A DNA stretch of 64,000 bases. Source: JAWRCU01 sp033542235 (GTDB lineage Bacteria > Pseudomonadota > Alphaproteobacteria > Rhizobiales > Rhizobiaceae). The translations under genes were made by a program, and so were the position numbers. Numbering within the stretch: position 1 is the first letter of the stretch; each line of letters starts with the position of its first letter. This document shows positions 1 to 8,487 of the stretch, one piece after another. Where the stretch lies: NCBI RefSeq assembly GCF_033542235.1, contig NZ_JAWRCU010000009.1, positions 62,001 through 126,000 of the forward strand, given 5' to 3'. Under the pieces are notes generated by a model. The model ran no database searches and was not told the DNA's origin. It was given only the letters and a program-made list of their open reading frames with translations.

Positions 1-1028
1 GCTTCATTTCCGAAGCCGCTGAGAAGGCGCTGCGCGACGGTGAGACCTTCTACACCTATCAGGGCGGCATTCCGGAGCTGCGCGATGCGCTTGCCCGCTA
101 TCACACACGCCATTTCGGCCGGGCCTTCTCGAGCGAGGAGTTCCTGGTCGTCGGCGGCGGCATGCAGGCGATCCAGCTTGCGCTGCAGGCGACGGCAGGG
201 GCCGGGGATGAAGTCCTCTATTTCTCGCCGGCCTGGCCGAACTTCCCGGCTGCGGCCGAGGTTGCCGGCGCACGGGCGATTCCCGTCGCATTACAGCGCT
301 CGGGCAATGGCTGGTCCTGCGACGTCGAGCGCCTCACGGCCGCAGTCACCAGCCGCACGCGGGCGATTTTCGTCAATTCGCCGTCGAACCCGACCGGCTG
401 GACGGCCGATCATGAGACTCTGAAGGCAATCCTCGATCTCGCCCGGCGCCGCAACCTCTGGATCATCGCGGACGAGATCTATTCGCTGTTCCACTACGGC
501 GGCAGCCGAGCGCCGTCTTTTCTTGACGTGATGGAGCCGGAGGATCGCATCCTCTTCGTCAATACCTTCTCGAAGAATTGGGCCATGACCGGCTGGCGCA
601 TCGGCTGGATCGGCATTCATCCGTCACTCAAGACGGTATTCGAGAACCTGATCCAGTATTCGACGTCGGGCGTTGCGCAATTCATGCAGCGCGGCGCGGT
701 CGCTGCCCTCGACAATGGCGACGAATTCGTCGCGGGCCAGATCGAGCGGGCGCGGCAGGCCCGCGATCTGGTCTGCGATATTCTCGGCAGAACGGGGAGG
801 GCGCGCTTCAGCGTCCCGGCCGGCGCCTTTTACCTGTTCTTCTCGGTGGCGGGCATCTCCGATTCCCGGCAGGCGGCGCTCCAGATCATCGACGAAGCCA
901 ATGTCGGTCTGGCGCCCGGCACCGCATTCGGAAAAGGCGGCGAGGATTCCTTCAGGCTCTGCTACCTCCGCCGCCTCGACCAGGTCGAGGAGGCCGCGCA
1001 GCGCCTGGCAAAATGGATGATGGGCTGA
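1..1028 (+). CDS. PLP-dependent class I/II aminotransferase (5' partial)
   Basis: The reading frame is open from base 3 to the TGA at 1026-1028, so only the last 341 residues are in the window. It shows the fold-type I aminotransferase signatures: a substrate-loop motif NSPSNPTGW, then a DEIYSLFHYGG segment (PLP-ring aspartate), and the Schiff-base lysine in FSKNWAMTGWRIGW. The C-terminal small domain (GAFYLFF, FRLCY) is complete. The family uses pyridoxal 5'-phosphate to move amino groups between amino acids and 2-oxo acids in the cytoplasm. The substrate cannot be told from the sequence; it resembles aspartate-aminotransferase-like enzymes. It converges on the GH127 gene and is separated from it by a GC-rich hairpin. 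Any upstream partner is outside the window. Confidence 0.9.
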   Translation, partial: FISEAAEKALRDGETFYTYQGGIPELRDALARYHTRHFGRAFSSEEFLVVGGGMQAIQLALQATAGAGDEVLYFSPAWPNFPAAAEVAGARAIPVALQRSGNGWSCDVERLTAAVTSRTRAIFVNSPSNPTGWTADHETLKAILDLARRRNLWIIADEIYSLFHYGGSRAPSFLDVMEPEDRILFVNTFSKNWAMTGWRIGWIGIHPSLKTVFENLIQYSTSGVAQFMQRGAVAALDNGDEFVAGQIERARQARDLVCDILGRTGRARFSVPAGAFYLFFSVAGISDSRQAALQIIDEANVGLAPGTAFGKGGEDSFRLCYLRRLDQVEEAAQRLAKWMMG

Positions 1029-1042
1029 AAGGCGCGGCGTCG

Positions 1043-1074
1043 GTGCCCCCTCCCCACAAGGGGGAGGGGGGCAC
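1043..1074. repeat. GC-rich inverted repeat between convergent genes
   Basis: The left arm GTGCCCCCTCCCC (1043-1055) pairs with 1061-1074 with one bulged G, across a 5-base loop ACAAG. No T-tract follows on either strand, so it is not a classical intrinsic terminator, though it may end or stabilise both mRNAs. Its core (CCCC-ACAAG-GGGG) resembles the tip of the larger repeats at 11263 and 13658, so it may be a fragment of that family. Confidence 0.6.
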
Positions 1075-1145
1075 AAGCGCCGCGCTGTTCACGGCAGCGC
1101 AGTGCCAGTGTTGGTCGCGGGACAGGATGCTGTCCAACTCGCCTC

Positions 1146-3050
1146 TTATTTCTCCACCACCCATACCGCCATCGAGCCCTGGCCCCGGTTGTTCCAGAGA
1201 TAGTAGGGCAGGGCGGTGAGTTTTGCCGGTTCCTCGGCCGGCGGCTCGTCTCGGTAGAGCTTGCCCTTCCAGTCGTCGCCGCGAATGCGCGAGGCCTCGG
1301 CTGTGAGCGTCACCACGCCGTCGAAGAGATCGTTGCGCTGCTCGACCCTGATGTCCGACTGCCGCGGCAGTTTTAGCCGCTGCACCGGCCCGCCGGGATT
1401 GTCGGTCTCCTCGACACAGTAGAGGAGGGGGCCACGCTTCAGCGCCACGCGCCCGAGATCCGCGCGCACCGACGGATGAGCGTACATCCGCTCAGGCGGC
1501 ATCGGCAGTTCGAGCTGGACCGTATCGCCTCGCTGCCAGCGCCGCGCGATGGTGAGGTAGCCGTTGACGCTGTTCGGCTCGACTGCGACGGCTTCGCCGT
1601 TGACTGATGCCTTCGCCCCGCGCGCCCAGCCCGGGATGCGCAGCTTCAGCGCAAATTCTGCCGACGCTTCCGGATAAACCTCTATGCAAATGTCGCCGGA
1701 CCAGGGATAGCTGCTCACCTCGGTAAGCAGCACCTTACCGGATTTCAGCGCGACCTCGGTGGAGATCCCGCCATAGAGATGGAAGGCAACCGCATCCTCG
1801 CTTGCGGAGACGAAATAGCCGCCCACCGAGGCGACGAGCCGCGAGGCGTTCATCGTGCAGCACGGGCAGGTGTGCCAGAGCCAGCGGCTGTGCCGGCCGT
1901 CGCTGTCGAGCGGATTCGAGTAGAAGTAATGCTCGCCGTCGCGGGAAAGGCCGCCCAGCGCATTGTTGAACAGCGCCTGCTCCAGGACGTCTGCATATTT
2001 GCCGTCGAGGTCGAGATGCAGCATGCGCTGCGCCCAGAAGATCAGCGCCACGGAGGCGCAGGTCTCGGCATAGGCTGTCTCGTTGGGCAGGTCGTAATCC
2101 TCGGTGAAGCCTTCGTTCGCCGCCGCCGGTCCGAGCCCGGAGGTGATGTAGATCTTCGACGACATAACGTCCTTCCACAGCACCTCGCAGGCGTGTTTCA
2201 GGCTGTCGTCCTTCAGCTCGGCCGCGAGATCGGCCATGGCCGAATACATGTACATGGCGCGCACTGCGTGGCCAACGACCTTGTCCTGCTCGCGGACGGG
2301 CTTGTGGGACTGGTTGTATTCGTAGCTCTTTGCCCAGAATTTCTTAGGGTCCTCGCCGCGCGCGATTGCCTCCTGGTCGAAATAATGCGGCTGCCTTCCG
2401 CGCTCGTTGATGAAATAGGTGGCAAGGTCCAGCTGCTTCCTATCGCCGGTGAGCCGGTAGAGGCGGATCAGCGCCAGCTCGATCTCCTGGTGGCCACAAT
2501 ACCCGCGCTTCTGCCCCGGGCCCGTGCCGAAGGTCGCGCGCACATGGTCGACATAGCGTTCCAGAATATCGAGCAGGCGCCGCCGGCCGGTCGCCAGGAA
2601 ATAGGCGATGCCGCCCTCGATCAGGTGGCCGAGATTGTAGAGCTCGTGATTGTCCCGCATGTTGGTCCAGCGGTTCTCGGGCTCGCGCTGCAGATACCAG
2701 CAGTTGAGATAGCCGTCCGGCGCCTGCGCCTTCTCGAGGTCATCGATGATCTTCTCGATCTTGGCCTCGATGTCCGGGTCGCGCCGGTGTGAAAGCGCAT
2801 AGGAGGCCGCCTCGATCCATTTGCCAACATCGGAATCCCAGAACACCTGCACGGTGAAATCGTGGTCGTTGCGCGGAAAGCGCAAGGGCGGCGGCGGGTT
2901 CGGCAGGGTGAGCGATTCCAGAATGCCGTGAGCGCCAAGCTGGACATGCTGACTGGGGATCGTGCGTGTCAGCACCGTCTCCAGGCGCTCGCGCCAGAAC
3001 TGGCCTTCGAGATGAACGTCCACGAAGCGCACCGGTAGAAACTTGCTCAT
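1146..3050 (-). CDS. Glycoside hydrolase family 127, probable beta-L-arabinofuranosidase
   Basis: 634 residues, the usual length for GH127 (former DUF1680). The family removes non-reducing beta-L-arabinofuranosyl residues using a zinc-bound cysteine nucleophile. All the family's key residues are visible by spacing: acid/base Glu313 (NEGF), the zinc ligands Glu329 and Cys331 (YAETCAS), and the CPCC cluster with nucleophile Cys397 and ligand Cys398. There is no signal peptide, so the enzyme should be cytoplasmic and act on imported oligosaccharides. It is the last gene of the minus-strand sugar operon, 16 bases after the LacI gene, and should be co-expressed with the transporter. The family is certain; the exact sugar linkage is inferred. 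Confidence 0.9.
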   Translation of the reverse strand: MSKFLPVRFVDVHLEGQFWRERLETVLTRTIPSQHVQLGAHGILESLTLPNPPPPLRFPRNDHDFTVQVFWDSDVGKWIEAASYALSHRRDPDIEAKIEKIIDDLEKAQAPDGYLNCWYLQREPENRWTNMRDNHELYNLGHLIEGGIAYFLATGRRRLLDILERYVDHVRATFGTGPGQKRGYCGHQEIELALIRLYRLTGDRKQLDLATYFINERGRQPHYFDQEAIARGEDPKKFWAKSYEYNQSHKPVREQDKVVGHAVRAMYMYSAMADLAAELKDDSLKHACEVLWKDVMSSKIYITSGLGPAAANEGFTEDYDLPNETAYAETCASVALIFWAQRMLHLDLDGKYADVLEQALFNNALGGLSRDGEHYFYSNPLDSDGRHSRWLWHTCPCCTMNASRLVASVGGYFVSASEDAVAFHLYGGISTEVALKSGKVLLTEVSSYPWSGDICIEVYPEASAEFALKLRIPGWARGAKASVNGEAVAVEPNSVNGYLTIARRWQRGDTVQLELPMPPERMYAHPSVRADLGRVALKRGPLLYCVEETDNPGGPVQRLKLPRQSDIRVEQRNDLFDGVVTLTAEASRIRGDDWKGKLYRDEPPAEEPAKLTALPYYLWNNRGQGSMAVWVVEK

Positions 3051-3066
3051 TGCTTATCCTTAAGTG

Positions 3067-4116
3067 TCATCGCCCAGTCGACTCCCGCACCACCAGCGAG
3101 CAGGGACGGCGCTGCAGGCCACCGAGCTTCTCGCCGGAGATCATGTCGATCAGTCGCTCGCCGGCCTCGCGGCCGAGCGCCTTCAGGTTCATGTCGATGC
3201 TGGTGAGCGGAGGGCGCGCCGCAAGCGTCATCACGTCCCAATTGTCGAAGCCGACGATCGCCACGTCGGAGGGGACGTCGAGCCCCCGTTCGCGCAGCGC
3301 GTCGGCCGCGCCGCGCGCGATCTGGTCGTTGCCGCAGAACAGCGCGTCGGGGCTCTGGACCCTTCCGTCGAGGAGCCGCGCCACAGCCTCGCGGCCCCAG
3401 GCTTCCGACCAAACGCCCGGCAGGTAATAGGCATCATCCCGGGGGAGCCGGGCCGCCGCGAGCGCCGAGAAATAGCCGGCGCGGCGCAGCCGCACCGCCT
3501 CGAAATGCTCCGGCCCGGTGATGTGTGCGATGCGCTTGCGCCCCAGTTCCGCGAGATGTTGGACTGCCAGCACCGCGCCCCCTTCGTCGTCCGGAAGCAG
3601 CGACAGCGCGTCGGGATCGTCCGCATGGCTGAAGACATAGACGATGGGCAGGCCGTGCGCGAGGGGACCGATCGGCGGACGCTTGTCGGCGCGGCGCGCC
3701 GTCACGACGAGCCCGTCGACCCGTTTGCCGAGAAGCGATTCCACGTGCTGTGCCTCAAGCGCCGGATCGTCCGTTGCGTTGCACATGAAGACCTGCATGC
3801 GGCGGTCGGTCAGGCATTCCTCCAGCCCTTCCATGATCGGCATGGTGAAGCGGCCAAAGGAATCGGTGGAAATCAGCCCGACGGTGAAGCTCTGTTTGCG
3901 GTGCAGGCTCTGCGCCAGGCTGTTCGGTCGAAAGCCCAGCTCCTTGGCGACGGCTATGATGCGCTCGCGGGTTTCGAGGGCCAGATTGCCGCCTTTGTTG
4001 AGCGCCTTGGAGACGGTGCCGATGCTGACGCCGGCATGGCGCGCCACGTCGCGGATGGTCGGCCTCAGCCGCTCCGGTCCAGTGACTTCCGCGCTACTCT
4101 TCGTCTCGTCGTCCAT
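3067..4116 (-). CDS. LacI-family transcriptional regulator
   Basis: 349 residues. The helix-turn-helix lies at about residues 18-40 (IRDVARHAGVSIGTVSKAL), followed by the periplasmic-binding-protein-like effector domain (FTVGLISTDSFGRF ... DVAIVGFDNWD ... PPLTSIDMNLKALGREA). The frame stays open upstream to 4413, but the ATG at 4116 overlaps the permease stop as TGATG, which fixes the start and implies translational coupling. It probably controls its own operon by binding sugar. A candidate operator (a perfect 16-bp palindrome) lies at 7314-7329 upstream of the first gene. It would normally repress in the absence of sugar; this is inferred from family behaviour. Confidence 0.92.
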   Translation of the reverse strand: MDDETKSSAEVTGPERLRPTIRDVARHAGVSIGTVSKALNKGGNLALETRERIIAVAKELGFRPNSLAQSLHRKQSFTVGLISTDSFGRFTMPIMEGLEECLTDRRMQVFMCNATDDPALEAQHVESLLGKRVDGLVVTARRADKRPPIGPLAHGLPIVYVFSHADDPDALSLLPDDEGGAVLAVQHLAELGRKRIAHITGPEHFEAVRLRRAGYFSALAAARLPRDDAYYLPGVWSEAWGREAVARLLDGRVQSPDALFCGNDQIARGAADALRERGLDVPSDVAIVGFDNWDVMTLAARPPLTSIDMNLKALGREAGERLIDMISGEKLGGLQRRPCSLVVRESTGR

Positions 4117-5000
4117 CACTTCACCGCGCCGCTGAGGAAGCCGGAGACGTAGTAGCGCTGCAGAAGCACATAGATGGCGACGCAGGGCACGATGGCGATG
4201 ATGATGCCCGCCTGCAGCGCGCCCCAGTCGACCGTGCCGAAGCGCCCGAGCCGGACGGCCACCAGCATGATCGGCACGGTGAACGAGGTCTCCCTGCCCA
4301 TGAAGATCAGCGCTGCGATGAACTCGTTCCAGGACTGGATAAAGGCGAACAGCACTACGGTCACCATGCCCGGGCGTACCGCGGGCAGAAATACCTTCAG
4401 CAGCGCCTGCCAACTCGTGCAGCCATCCATGATGGCCGCCTCTTCGAGCTCGCGCGGCACGGACTCGAAGTTATGGCGCATCAGGTAGATGCTGAAGGGC
4501 AGTTGCAGGACGGTGTGAACGATTGCGAGCCCGACATGGCTGTTGGTGAGGCCGAGCGGGGCGAACATCAGGTAGAGCGGCGTCAGCAGCGCCTGATAGG
4601 GGATCATCAGGCTGGCGAGCAGGAACAGGAAGATGGCTTCCTTGCCGGGGATGCGGAAGCGCGCCAGCCCATAGCCGGCCGGCACGGAGAGTGCCAGGCA
4701 GAACAGGATTGTCAGAAAGGCGACCGAGAGGCTGTTGAAGACATAGGTCGGCAGGCCTGCCTGGTAGTTGTAGACCTTGATGTAGTTCGCCAGGCTCAAC
4801 GCGTGAGGCAGGTAATTCGGCGGCACCGCCACGGCCTCCTGCGGCGTCTTGATGGAAGCGAAGAACGAGACGACCAGCGGAAACATCATCATGGCGATGA
4901 TAACGAGGCAGACCGCAGCCACCAGGTAGCTGCTGCGGGCTTTCGCCGTGCCGAGAGCAACGCTCCGATTGGCGGTGAGCTCGTGGGGGATCGCCGTCAT
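4116..5000 (-). CDS. Carbohydrate ABC transporter permease, MalG type
   Basis: 294 residues with about six membrane helices: the first near residues 25-45, then a periplasmic loop ending in NYIKVYN and five more. The cytoplasmic EAA loop, which docks the ATPase, reads EEAAIMDGCTSWQALLKVFL. This is the second inner-membrane subunit of a CUT1-family importer. It overlaps the upstream permease gene by 4 bases and the downstream LacI gene by 1 base. No ATPase gene is found in the operon, so the subunit must share a nucleotide-binding protein encoded elsewhere. Confidence 0.92.
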   Translation of the reverse strand: MTAIPHELTANRSVALGTAKARSSYLVAAVCLVIIAMMMFPLVVSFFASIKTPQEAVAVPPNYLPHALSLANYIKVYNYQAGLPTYVFNSLSVAFLTILFCLALSVPAGYGLARFRIPGKEAIFLFLLASLMIPYQALLTPLYLMFAPLGLTNSHVGLAIVHTVLQLPFSIYLMRHNFESVPRELEEAAIMDGCTSWQALLKVFLPAVRPGMVTVVLFAFIQSWNEFIAALIFMGRETSFTVPIMLVAVRLGRFGTVDWGALQAGIIIAIVPCVAIYVLLQRYYVSGFLSGAVK

Positions 5001-5893
5001 GTCCGCTCGCCTCGCCTGGTCAGCACGATCTGCGTCGCCGTGCCGAGCACGATGATGACGGTGAGGATCACCGAGAGCGCCGAGCCGTAGCCCAGTTTGA
5101 AGAAGACGAACGAGTTCTGGTATATCCAGTACACCGACGTGAATGTCCGCCCCTGCGGTCCGCCATTCGTCATGATGTAGAACTGCTCGAAGGCAAGCAT
5201 GGAGCCGATCGCGCTGATCAGGGTCGCCAACACGATCGTGCGGTAGCTGAGCGGCAGCACGATGCGAGCGACGCGTTGCCAGTAGCCGGCGCCGTCGATC
5301 ATTGCCGCCTCATTGATTTCCTTGTCGATGCCTTGGATGTTGGCGACGAACAGGATCATGCCGAAGCCGACCACCTTCCAGACCACCGAGATGATCACCG
5401 CCCAGAGCGCCAGATCGGCTCGGGTGAACCAGACGATCGGCTGCGACAGGATGCCGAGGTCGACGAGCACGCGGTTGAACAATCCGACCTGCTGGTCGAA
5501 CAGCCACCACCAGAGCAGGCTCGACGTGCCGAGCCCGATTACCACGGGCAGGAAGATGACACCTCGGGTGAGTTTCTTGAGCGGCGTGTTCTCGGCGGTG
5601 AGCAGCGCCGCCAGGAAGCCGAGCCCCATGAGGATCGGCGTGATATAGAGCGTGTACTTGATCGTGAAGAGCAGCGACGTCCAGAAGGTCGCGTCGTTCC
5701 AGGCCCGGACATAGTTCTTGATGCCGTCGAAACGGGCGCCGCCGAGCAGCGACGCATTGGTGAGCGACAGCCAGACCAGCCGGCCGAGCGGATAGGCGAC
5801 GAACACCGCCACAAAGAGGATCGCCGGCGCAAGATAGAGCAATCCGACATATTTGCCCTTGACTGCGTTCATGGCTGCTCTTGGTCCCGACAT
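4997..5893 (-). CDS. Carbohydrate ABC transporter permease, MalF type
   Basis: About 298 residues and six membrane helices, with the EAA loop EINEAAMIDGAGYWQRVARI near residue 190. It is the first permease subunit of the CUT1 importer and heterodimerises with the MalG-type subunit. The frame is open further upstream, but that part is a shadow of the binding-protein gene. Possible starts are ATG 5899, 5893 (chosen) and 5872; the first membrane helix (VGLLYLAPAILFVAVFVAY) follows all three. It lies 90 bases after the binding-protein gene, with a strong hairpin in the gap, and overlaps the next gene by 4 bases. Confidence 0.88.
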   Translation of the reverse strand: MSGPRAAMNAVKGKYVGLLYLAPAILFVAVFVAYPLGRLVWLSLTNASLLGGARFDGIKNYVRAWNDATFWTSLLFTIKYTLYITPILMGLGFLAALLTAENTPLKKLTRGVIFLPVVIGLGTSSLLWWWLFDQQVGLFNRVLVDLGILSQPIVWFTRADLALWAVIISVVWKVVGFGMILFVANIQGIDKEINEAAMIDGAGYWQRVARIVLPLSYRTIVLATLISAIGSMLAFEQFYIMTNGGPQGRTFTSVYWIYQNSFVFFKLGYGSALSVILTVIIVLGTATQIVLTRRGERT

Positions 5894-5907
5894 CGGCATC
5901 TTCGATG

Positions 5908-5937
5908 CCGGCGCGGCATGCCCCCCTGCCGCGCCGG
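5908..5937 (-). promoter_or_regulatory. Hairpin between binding-protein and permease genes
   Basis: A perfect 11-bp inverted repeat (CCGGCGCGGCA / TGCCGCGCCGG) with an 8-base loop. No T-run follows, so readthrough is expected. In sugar ABC operons such a structure typically protects the upstream binding-protein mRNA from 3' exonucleases, giving more binding protein than permease. That role is inferred here from position and stability. Confidence 0.65.
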
Positions 5938-5982
5938 TTGGCGAAGCCGCCGGCCCCCCCGGAGCCGCGGCTTCGTCCGGTA

Positions 5983-7227
5983 TCACTCGCTGGCGATTCC
6001 CTTCATCGCCTCCTTGGCCTTCGCGACCGCACCCTTGACGTCGCCCTGGAACACGGCGGTCTGGATCATCTGGATCCATGGGCTCGAATTGCTGTTGACC
6101 ATGTCGTTGAAGTGGAAAACCCAGGGGACATAGCCGAGGCCGATCGCTTCGGCGGTGGTCACTACGCGGGGGTCCTCGAAATACTTGTTCTTGGAGAGGT
6201 CGGCGCGCGAGGGCAGGATGTTGTTCTTGGCAAGCCCCTCGAGCTGCCCCTCGTCGCTGAGCTGCCAGGCGATGAACTGCTTGGCGACGTCGAGATTCTT
6301 GGAGCCCTTCGGAATCGCGACCACGTCGCCGCCGACGAAAGCCGACTTCTCGCCCGCCTTCAAGCCTGGCAGGAAGGTGACGCCGAAGTTCATGTCGGGC
6401 ACGTCGCGCTTCAGGTCGGAAATCAGGAAGCCACCGGCGCCCTGGATGCCGATCTTGCCTGTCTTGAAGTTGCCGACGAAGTTCTGGCCGTTGTCGGCTT
6501 CCGCGCTCGCGGGGATCAGACCCTCGCTCCACATATCACGATAGAATTGCAGGACCTCCTCGACGCCCGGGCCCTGCAGCGGTTCTTCATCCGCGGTCTT
6601 CGGCAGGATCTTGGCGCCGCTCGCCACCATCATGGGCGACATGGTGAAGATGTTGCAGCCGGGGCAGGCGCCGGAGAACCAGAAGCCGTAGGTGTCGCCG
6701 CCCAGCGCACGGATCTTCTTCGCCGCCTCATGGATCTCGTCGAGTGTGGTCGGCCCCTTTTCGGGGTCGAGCCCGGCCTTCTTGAACAGGTCCTTGTTCC
6801 AGACCAGCACTGAAACGTCGGGCGTGAAGCCGGTGCCATAGACCTTGCCCTCATAGGTGGCTAGGTCCTTGTAGGCCTGAGCGACCTTGGCCTGGTTCGG
6901 ATCGGCGTTCAGGAAGTCGGTCAAGTCTTCCAGGAACCCGGCACGCATGAAGTCCGGCATGTAGATCAGGTCGAAGGAGATGATGTCCGGCACGTCGCCT
7001 GCCTGCACGCCGGTGGCAAGCTTGGTCACCATCTGGTCGTCCGGAATCACCGTGAGCGTGATCTTGTCGTCGTGCTTCATGTTCCAGAGATCGACGAGGT
7101 GTTGCGCAGCATTGGCGCCGCTTGCGCGCACCCACATGCTGAGTTCGGCTGCAGAGGCGGCGAAGGCCCCCGCGGCAAGCATCGAAACGCCGAGCGCAAA
7201 TGCGCCGGCAAGCTTCACCAGTCTCAT
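5983..7227 (-). CDS. Extracellular sugar-binding protein of the ABC importer
   Basis: 414 residues. The N-terminus is a signal peptide (basic MRLVK, hydrophobic core, cleavage near AFAASAAE), so the protein is periplasmic. The rest is a family 1 solute-binding protein: an N-lobe starting ELSMWVRASGANAAQ and later segments such as FVGGDVVAIPKGSKN and AKQFIAWQLSDEGQ, typical of sugar binders. A good ribosome site (GGGAGGAAGTC) precedes the ATG. It is the first gene of the operon SBP-permease-permease-LacI-GH127. Its ligand is probably a beta-L-arabinofuranose-containing oligosaccharide, judged only from the linked GH127. Confidence 0.92.
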   Translation of the reverse strand: MRLVKLAGAFALGVSMLAAGAFAASAAELSMWVRASGANAAQHLVDLWNMKHDDKITLTVIPDDQMVTKLATGVQAGDVPDIISFDLIYMPDFMRAGFLEDLTDFLNADPNQAKVAQAYKDLATYEGKVYGTGFTPDVSVLVWNKDLFKKAGLDPEKGPTTLDEIHEAAKKIRALGGDTYGFWFSGACPGCNIFTMSPMMVASGAKILPKTADEEPLQGPGVEEVLQFYRDMWSEGLIPASAEADNGQNFVGNFKTGKIGIQGAGGFLISDLKRDVPDMNFGVTFLPGLKAGEKSAFVGGDVVAIPKGSKNLDVAKQFIAWQLSDEGQLEGLAKNNILPSRADLSKNKYFEDPRVVTTAEAIGLGYVPWVFHFNDMVNSNSSPWIQMIQTAVFQGDVKGAVAKAKEAMKGIASE

Positions 7228-7313
7228 GACTTCCTCCCAGTTTGCTGCCGGCTTCCTCTTCCCGGCAAAAGCTCCCCTTCCGCCGGAGACGATCCCGGAG
7301 GCGTTTTTGGCTT

Positions 7314-7329
7314 AGGAAAAGCTTTTCCT
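7314..7329. promoter_or_regulatory. Probable LacI-family operator
   Basis: AGGAAAAGCTTTTCCT is a perfect 16-bp palindrome, 85 bases upstream of the binding-protein start and just downstream of the probable -10 box. Its size, A/T-rich half-sites and G-C centre fit LacI-family operators, and the operon encodes such a regulator. Confidence 0.6.
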
Positions 7330-7330
7330 T

Positions 7331-7358
7331 ACTCTACACGAGTCGATTTTGCCGACAA
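7331..7358 (-). promoter_or_regulatory. Putative promoter of the sugar operon
   Basis: Read on the minus strand: TTGTCG (-35, 7358-7353), 16 bases, then TAGAGT (-10, 7336-7331). Transcription would start within the adjacent palindrome, a typical layout for repression by a bound LacI protein. The -10 match is only moderate. Confidence 0.4.
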
Positions 7359-7370
7359 GAGGGAGATATC

Positions 7371-7414
7371 TTCAAAAAAGAAAGGGCAGCGCTGCCGTTT
7401 CAGGCGCGCTGCCC
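7371..7414 (-). terminator. Intrinsic terminator of the L,D-transpeptidase gene
   Basis: On the minus strand GGGCAGCG and CGCTGCCC form an 8-bp stem followed directly by TTTCTTTTTT. It lies about 55 bases after the L,D-transpeptidase stop and insulates that gene from the sugar-operon promoter. Confidence 0.75.
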
Positions 7415-7469
7415 CCTTGCGGCCGCCGGAGCCCCCCTCTGTGGCTCCAGCGCCCCCCGCAATGAAACT

Positions 7470-8285
7470 TCACATCACCACGACCTTGGTACCGATATCT
7501 ACGCGCTCGAAGAGGTCGACCACATCCTCGTTGCGCATGCGTATGCAGCCGGAAGAGACATTGGTGCCAATCGTCCAGGGCGCATTAGTGCCGTGGATGC
7601 GGTAGAGCGTGCTGCCCAGATAGAGCGCCCGCGCGCCGAGCGGGTTTTCAGGACCGCCGGCCATCATGACTGGAAGCATACGGCCTTTGGCGCGCTCACG
7701 CGCAATCATCTCGGCCGGCGGGCGCCACTCGGGCCACTGGGCCTTCCGGGTGATCTTCTCTGTGCCGCTCCAACCGAAGCCCTCTTTGCCCACGCCGACC
7801 CCATAGCGCCGCGCCTTGCCACCATTGAGCACCAAGTAAAGGAACTTCTCGCCGCTGTCGATGATGATGGTGCCGGGCTTTTCCTGGCCGTCATAAGCGA
7901 CCTCGCGCGGCAGGAACTTCGGGTCAAGTTTCCGCTGCATCTCCTGCTTGGTGTACATCTGCGGCTGCGGCGGTACCGCGGCGGTCTCCACCGCGTCCGG
8001 CTGCGGCTGCCATCTGACACGAGGATAGGTCTGCGGCGGCAGCTGTTTGGTTCTGGTCTGCCATCCACTGGTCCTGGTTCCCGAGCCGTAGGTCTGATCG
8101 GGTATCTGCCTCGTTCGCGCCTGCCATCCCGAAACGGGGTTGCGGCGAAGCTGCATCACCCAGGGCGCGGCGAGGTCGGGGCTGACGATTACCGGCGGAC
8201 GCTCCGCATAGCGGTCGCTCGCTTCAGCGGGCAGCACTGGGGCGGCAACGGCCGCGGCCAGGCCAAGGAACAGGGGAAGTCTCAT
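7470..8285 (-). CDS. L,D-transpeptidase (YkuD / ErfK family)
   Basis: 271 residues from the ATG at 8285; the open frame continues 29 codons further up but without a secretion signal at its start. The N-terminus is a signal peptide (LFLGLAAAVAAPVLPAEAS). A proline- and glutamine-rich linker follows (residues 45-110) with repeated W-Q-x-R-T-(R/K)-Q-(I/L)-P units. The YkuD catalytic domain covers about 135-271, with His231 (YRIHGTN) and the nucleophile Cys247 (SSGCIRM). Such enzymes make 3-3 peptidoglycan crosslinks or attach proteins to peptidoglycan in the periplasm, which matters in Rhizobiales. It is a single-gene unit with its own terminator. Confidence 0.92.
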   Translation of the reverse strand: MRLPLFLGLAAAVAAPVLPAEASDRYAERPPVIVSPDLAAPWVMQLRRNPVSGWQARTRQIPDQTYGSGTRTSGWQTRTKQLPPQTYPRVRWQPQPDAVETAAVPPQPQMYTKQEMQRKLDPKFLPREVAYDGQEKPGTIIIDSGEKFLYLVLNGGKARRYGVGVGKEGFGWSGTEKITRKAQWPEWRPPAEMIARERAKGRMLPVMMAGGPENPLGARALYLGSTLYRIHGTNAPWTIGTNVSSGCIRMRNEDVVDLFERVDIGTKVVVM

Positions 8286-8487
8286 CGAACGCACTCTGGA
8301 CTCTATCGTCGGATCCACCGGGCAGAGGGAATGCGCCCAGCTTCGTGAAGCATGTTGGCGGAGCGGCTGCAACTGAAAGGTGAACGGAAATCGCTAAAAA
8401 GTCAGTTTGTCAGTAAAGCTTCCGGTGTGGTTACCGCCCGGTTCAGGAATCTGGTAAAGCCGCCGTAAATCATGCCGGGAGAGGACG

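Noticed and set aside
5894..6532. Upstream extension of the MalF-type permease frame
   Set aside because: It overlaps the binding-protein gene on the same strand in another frame and is basic and non-membranous.
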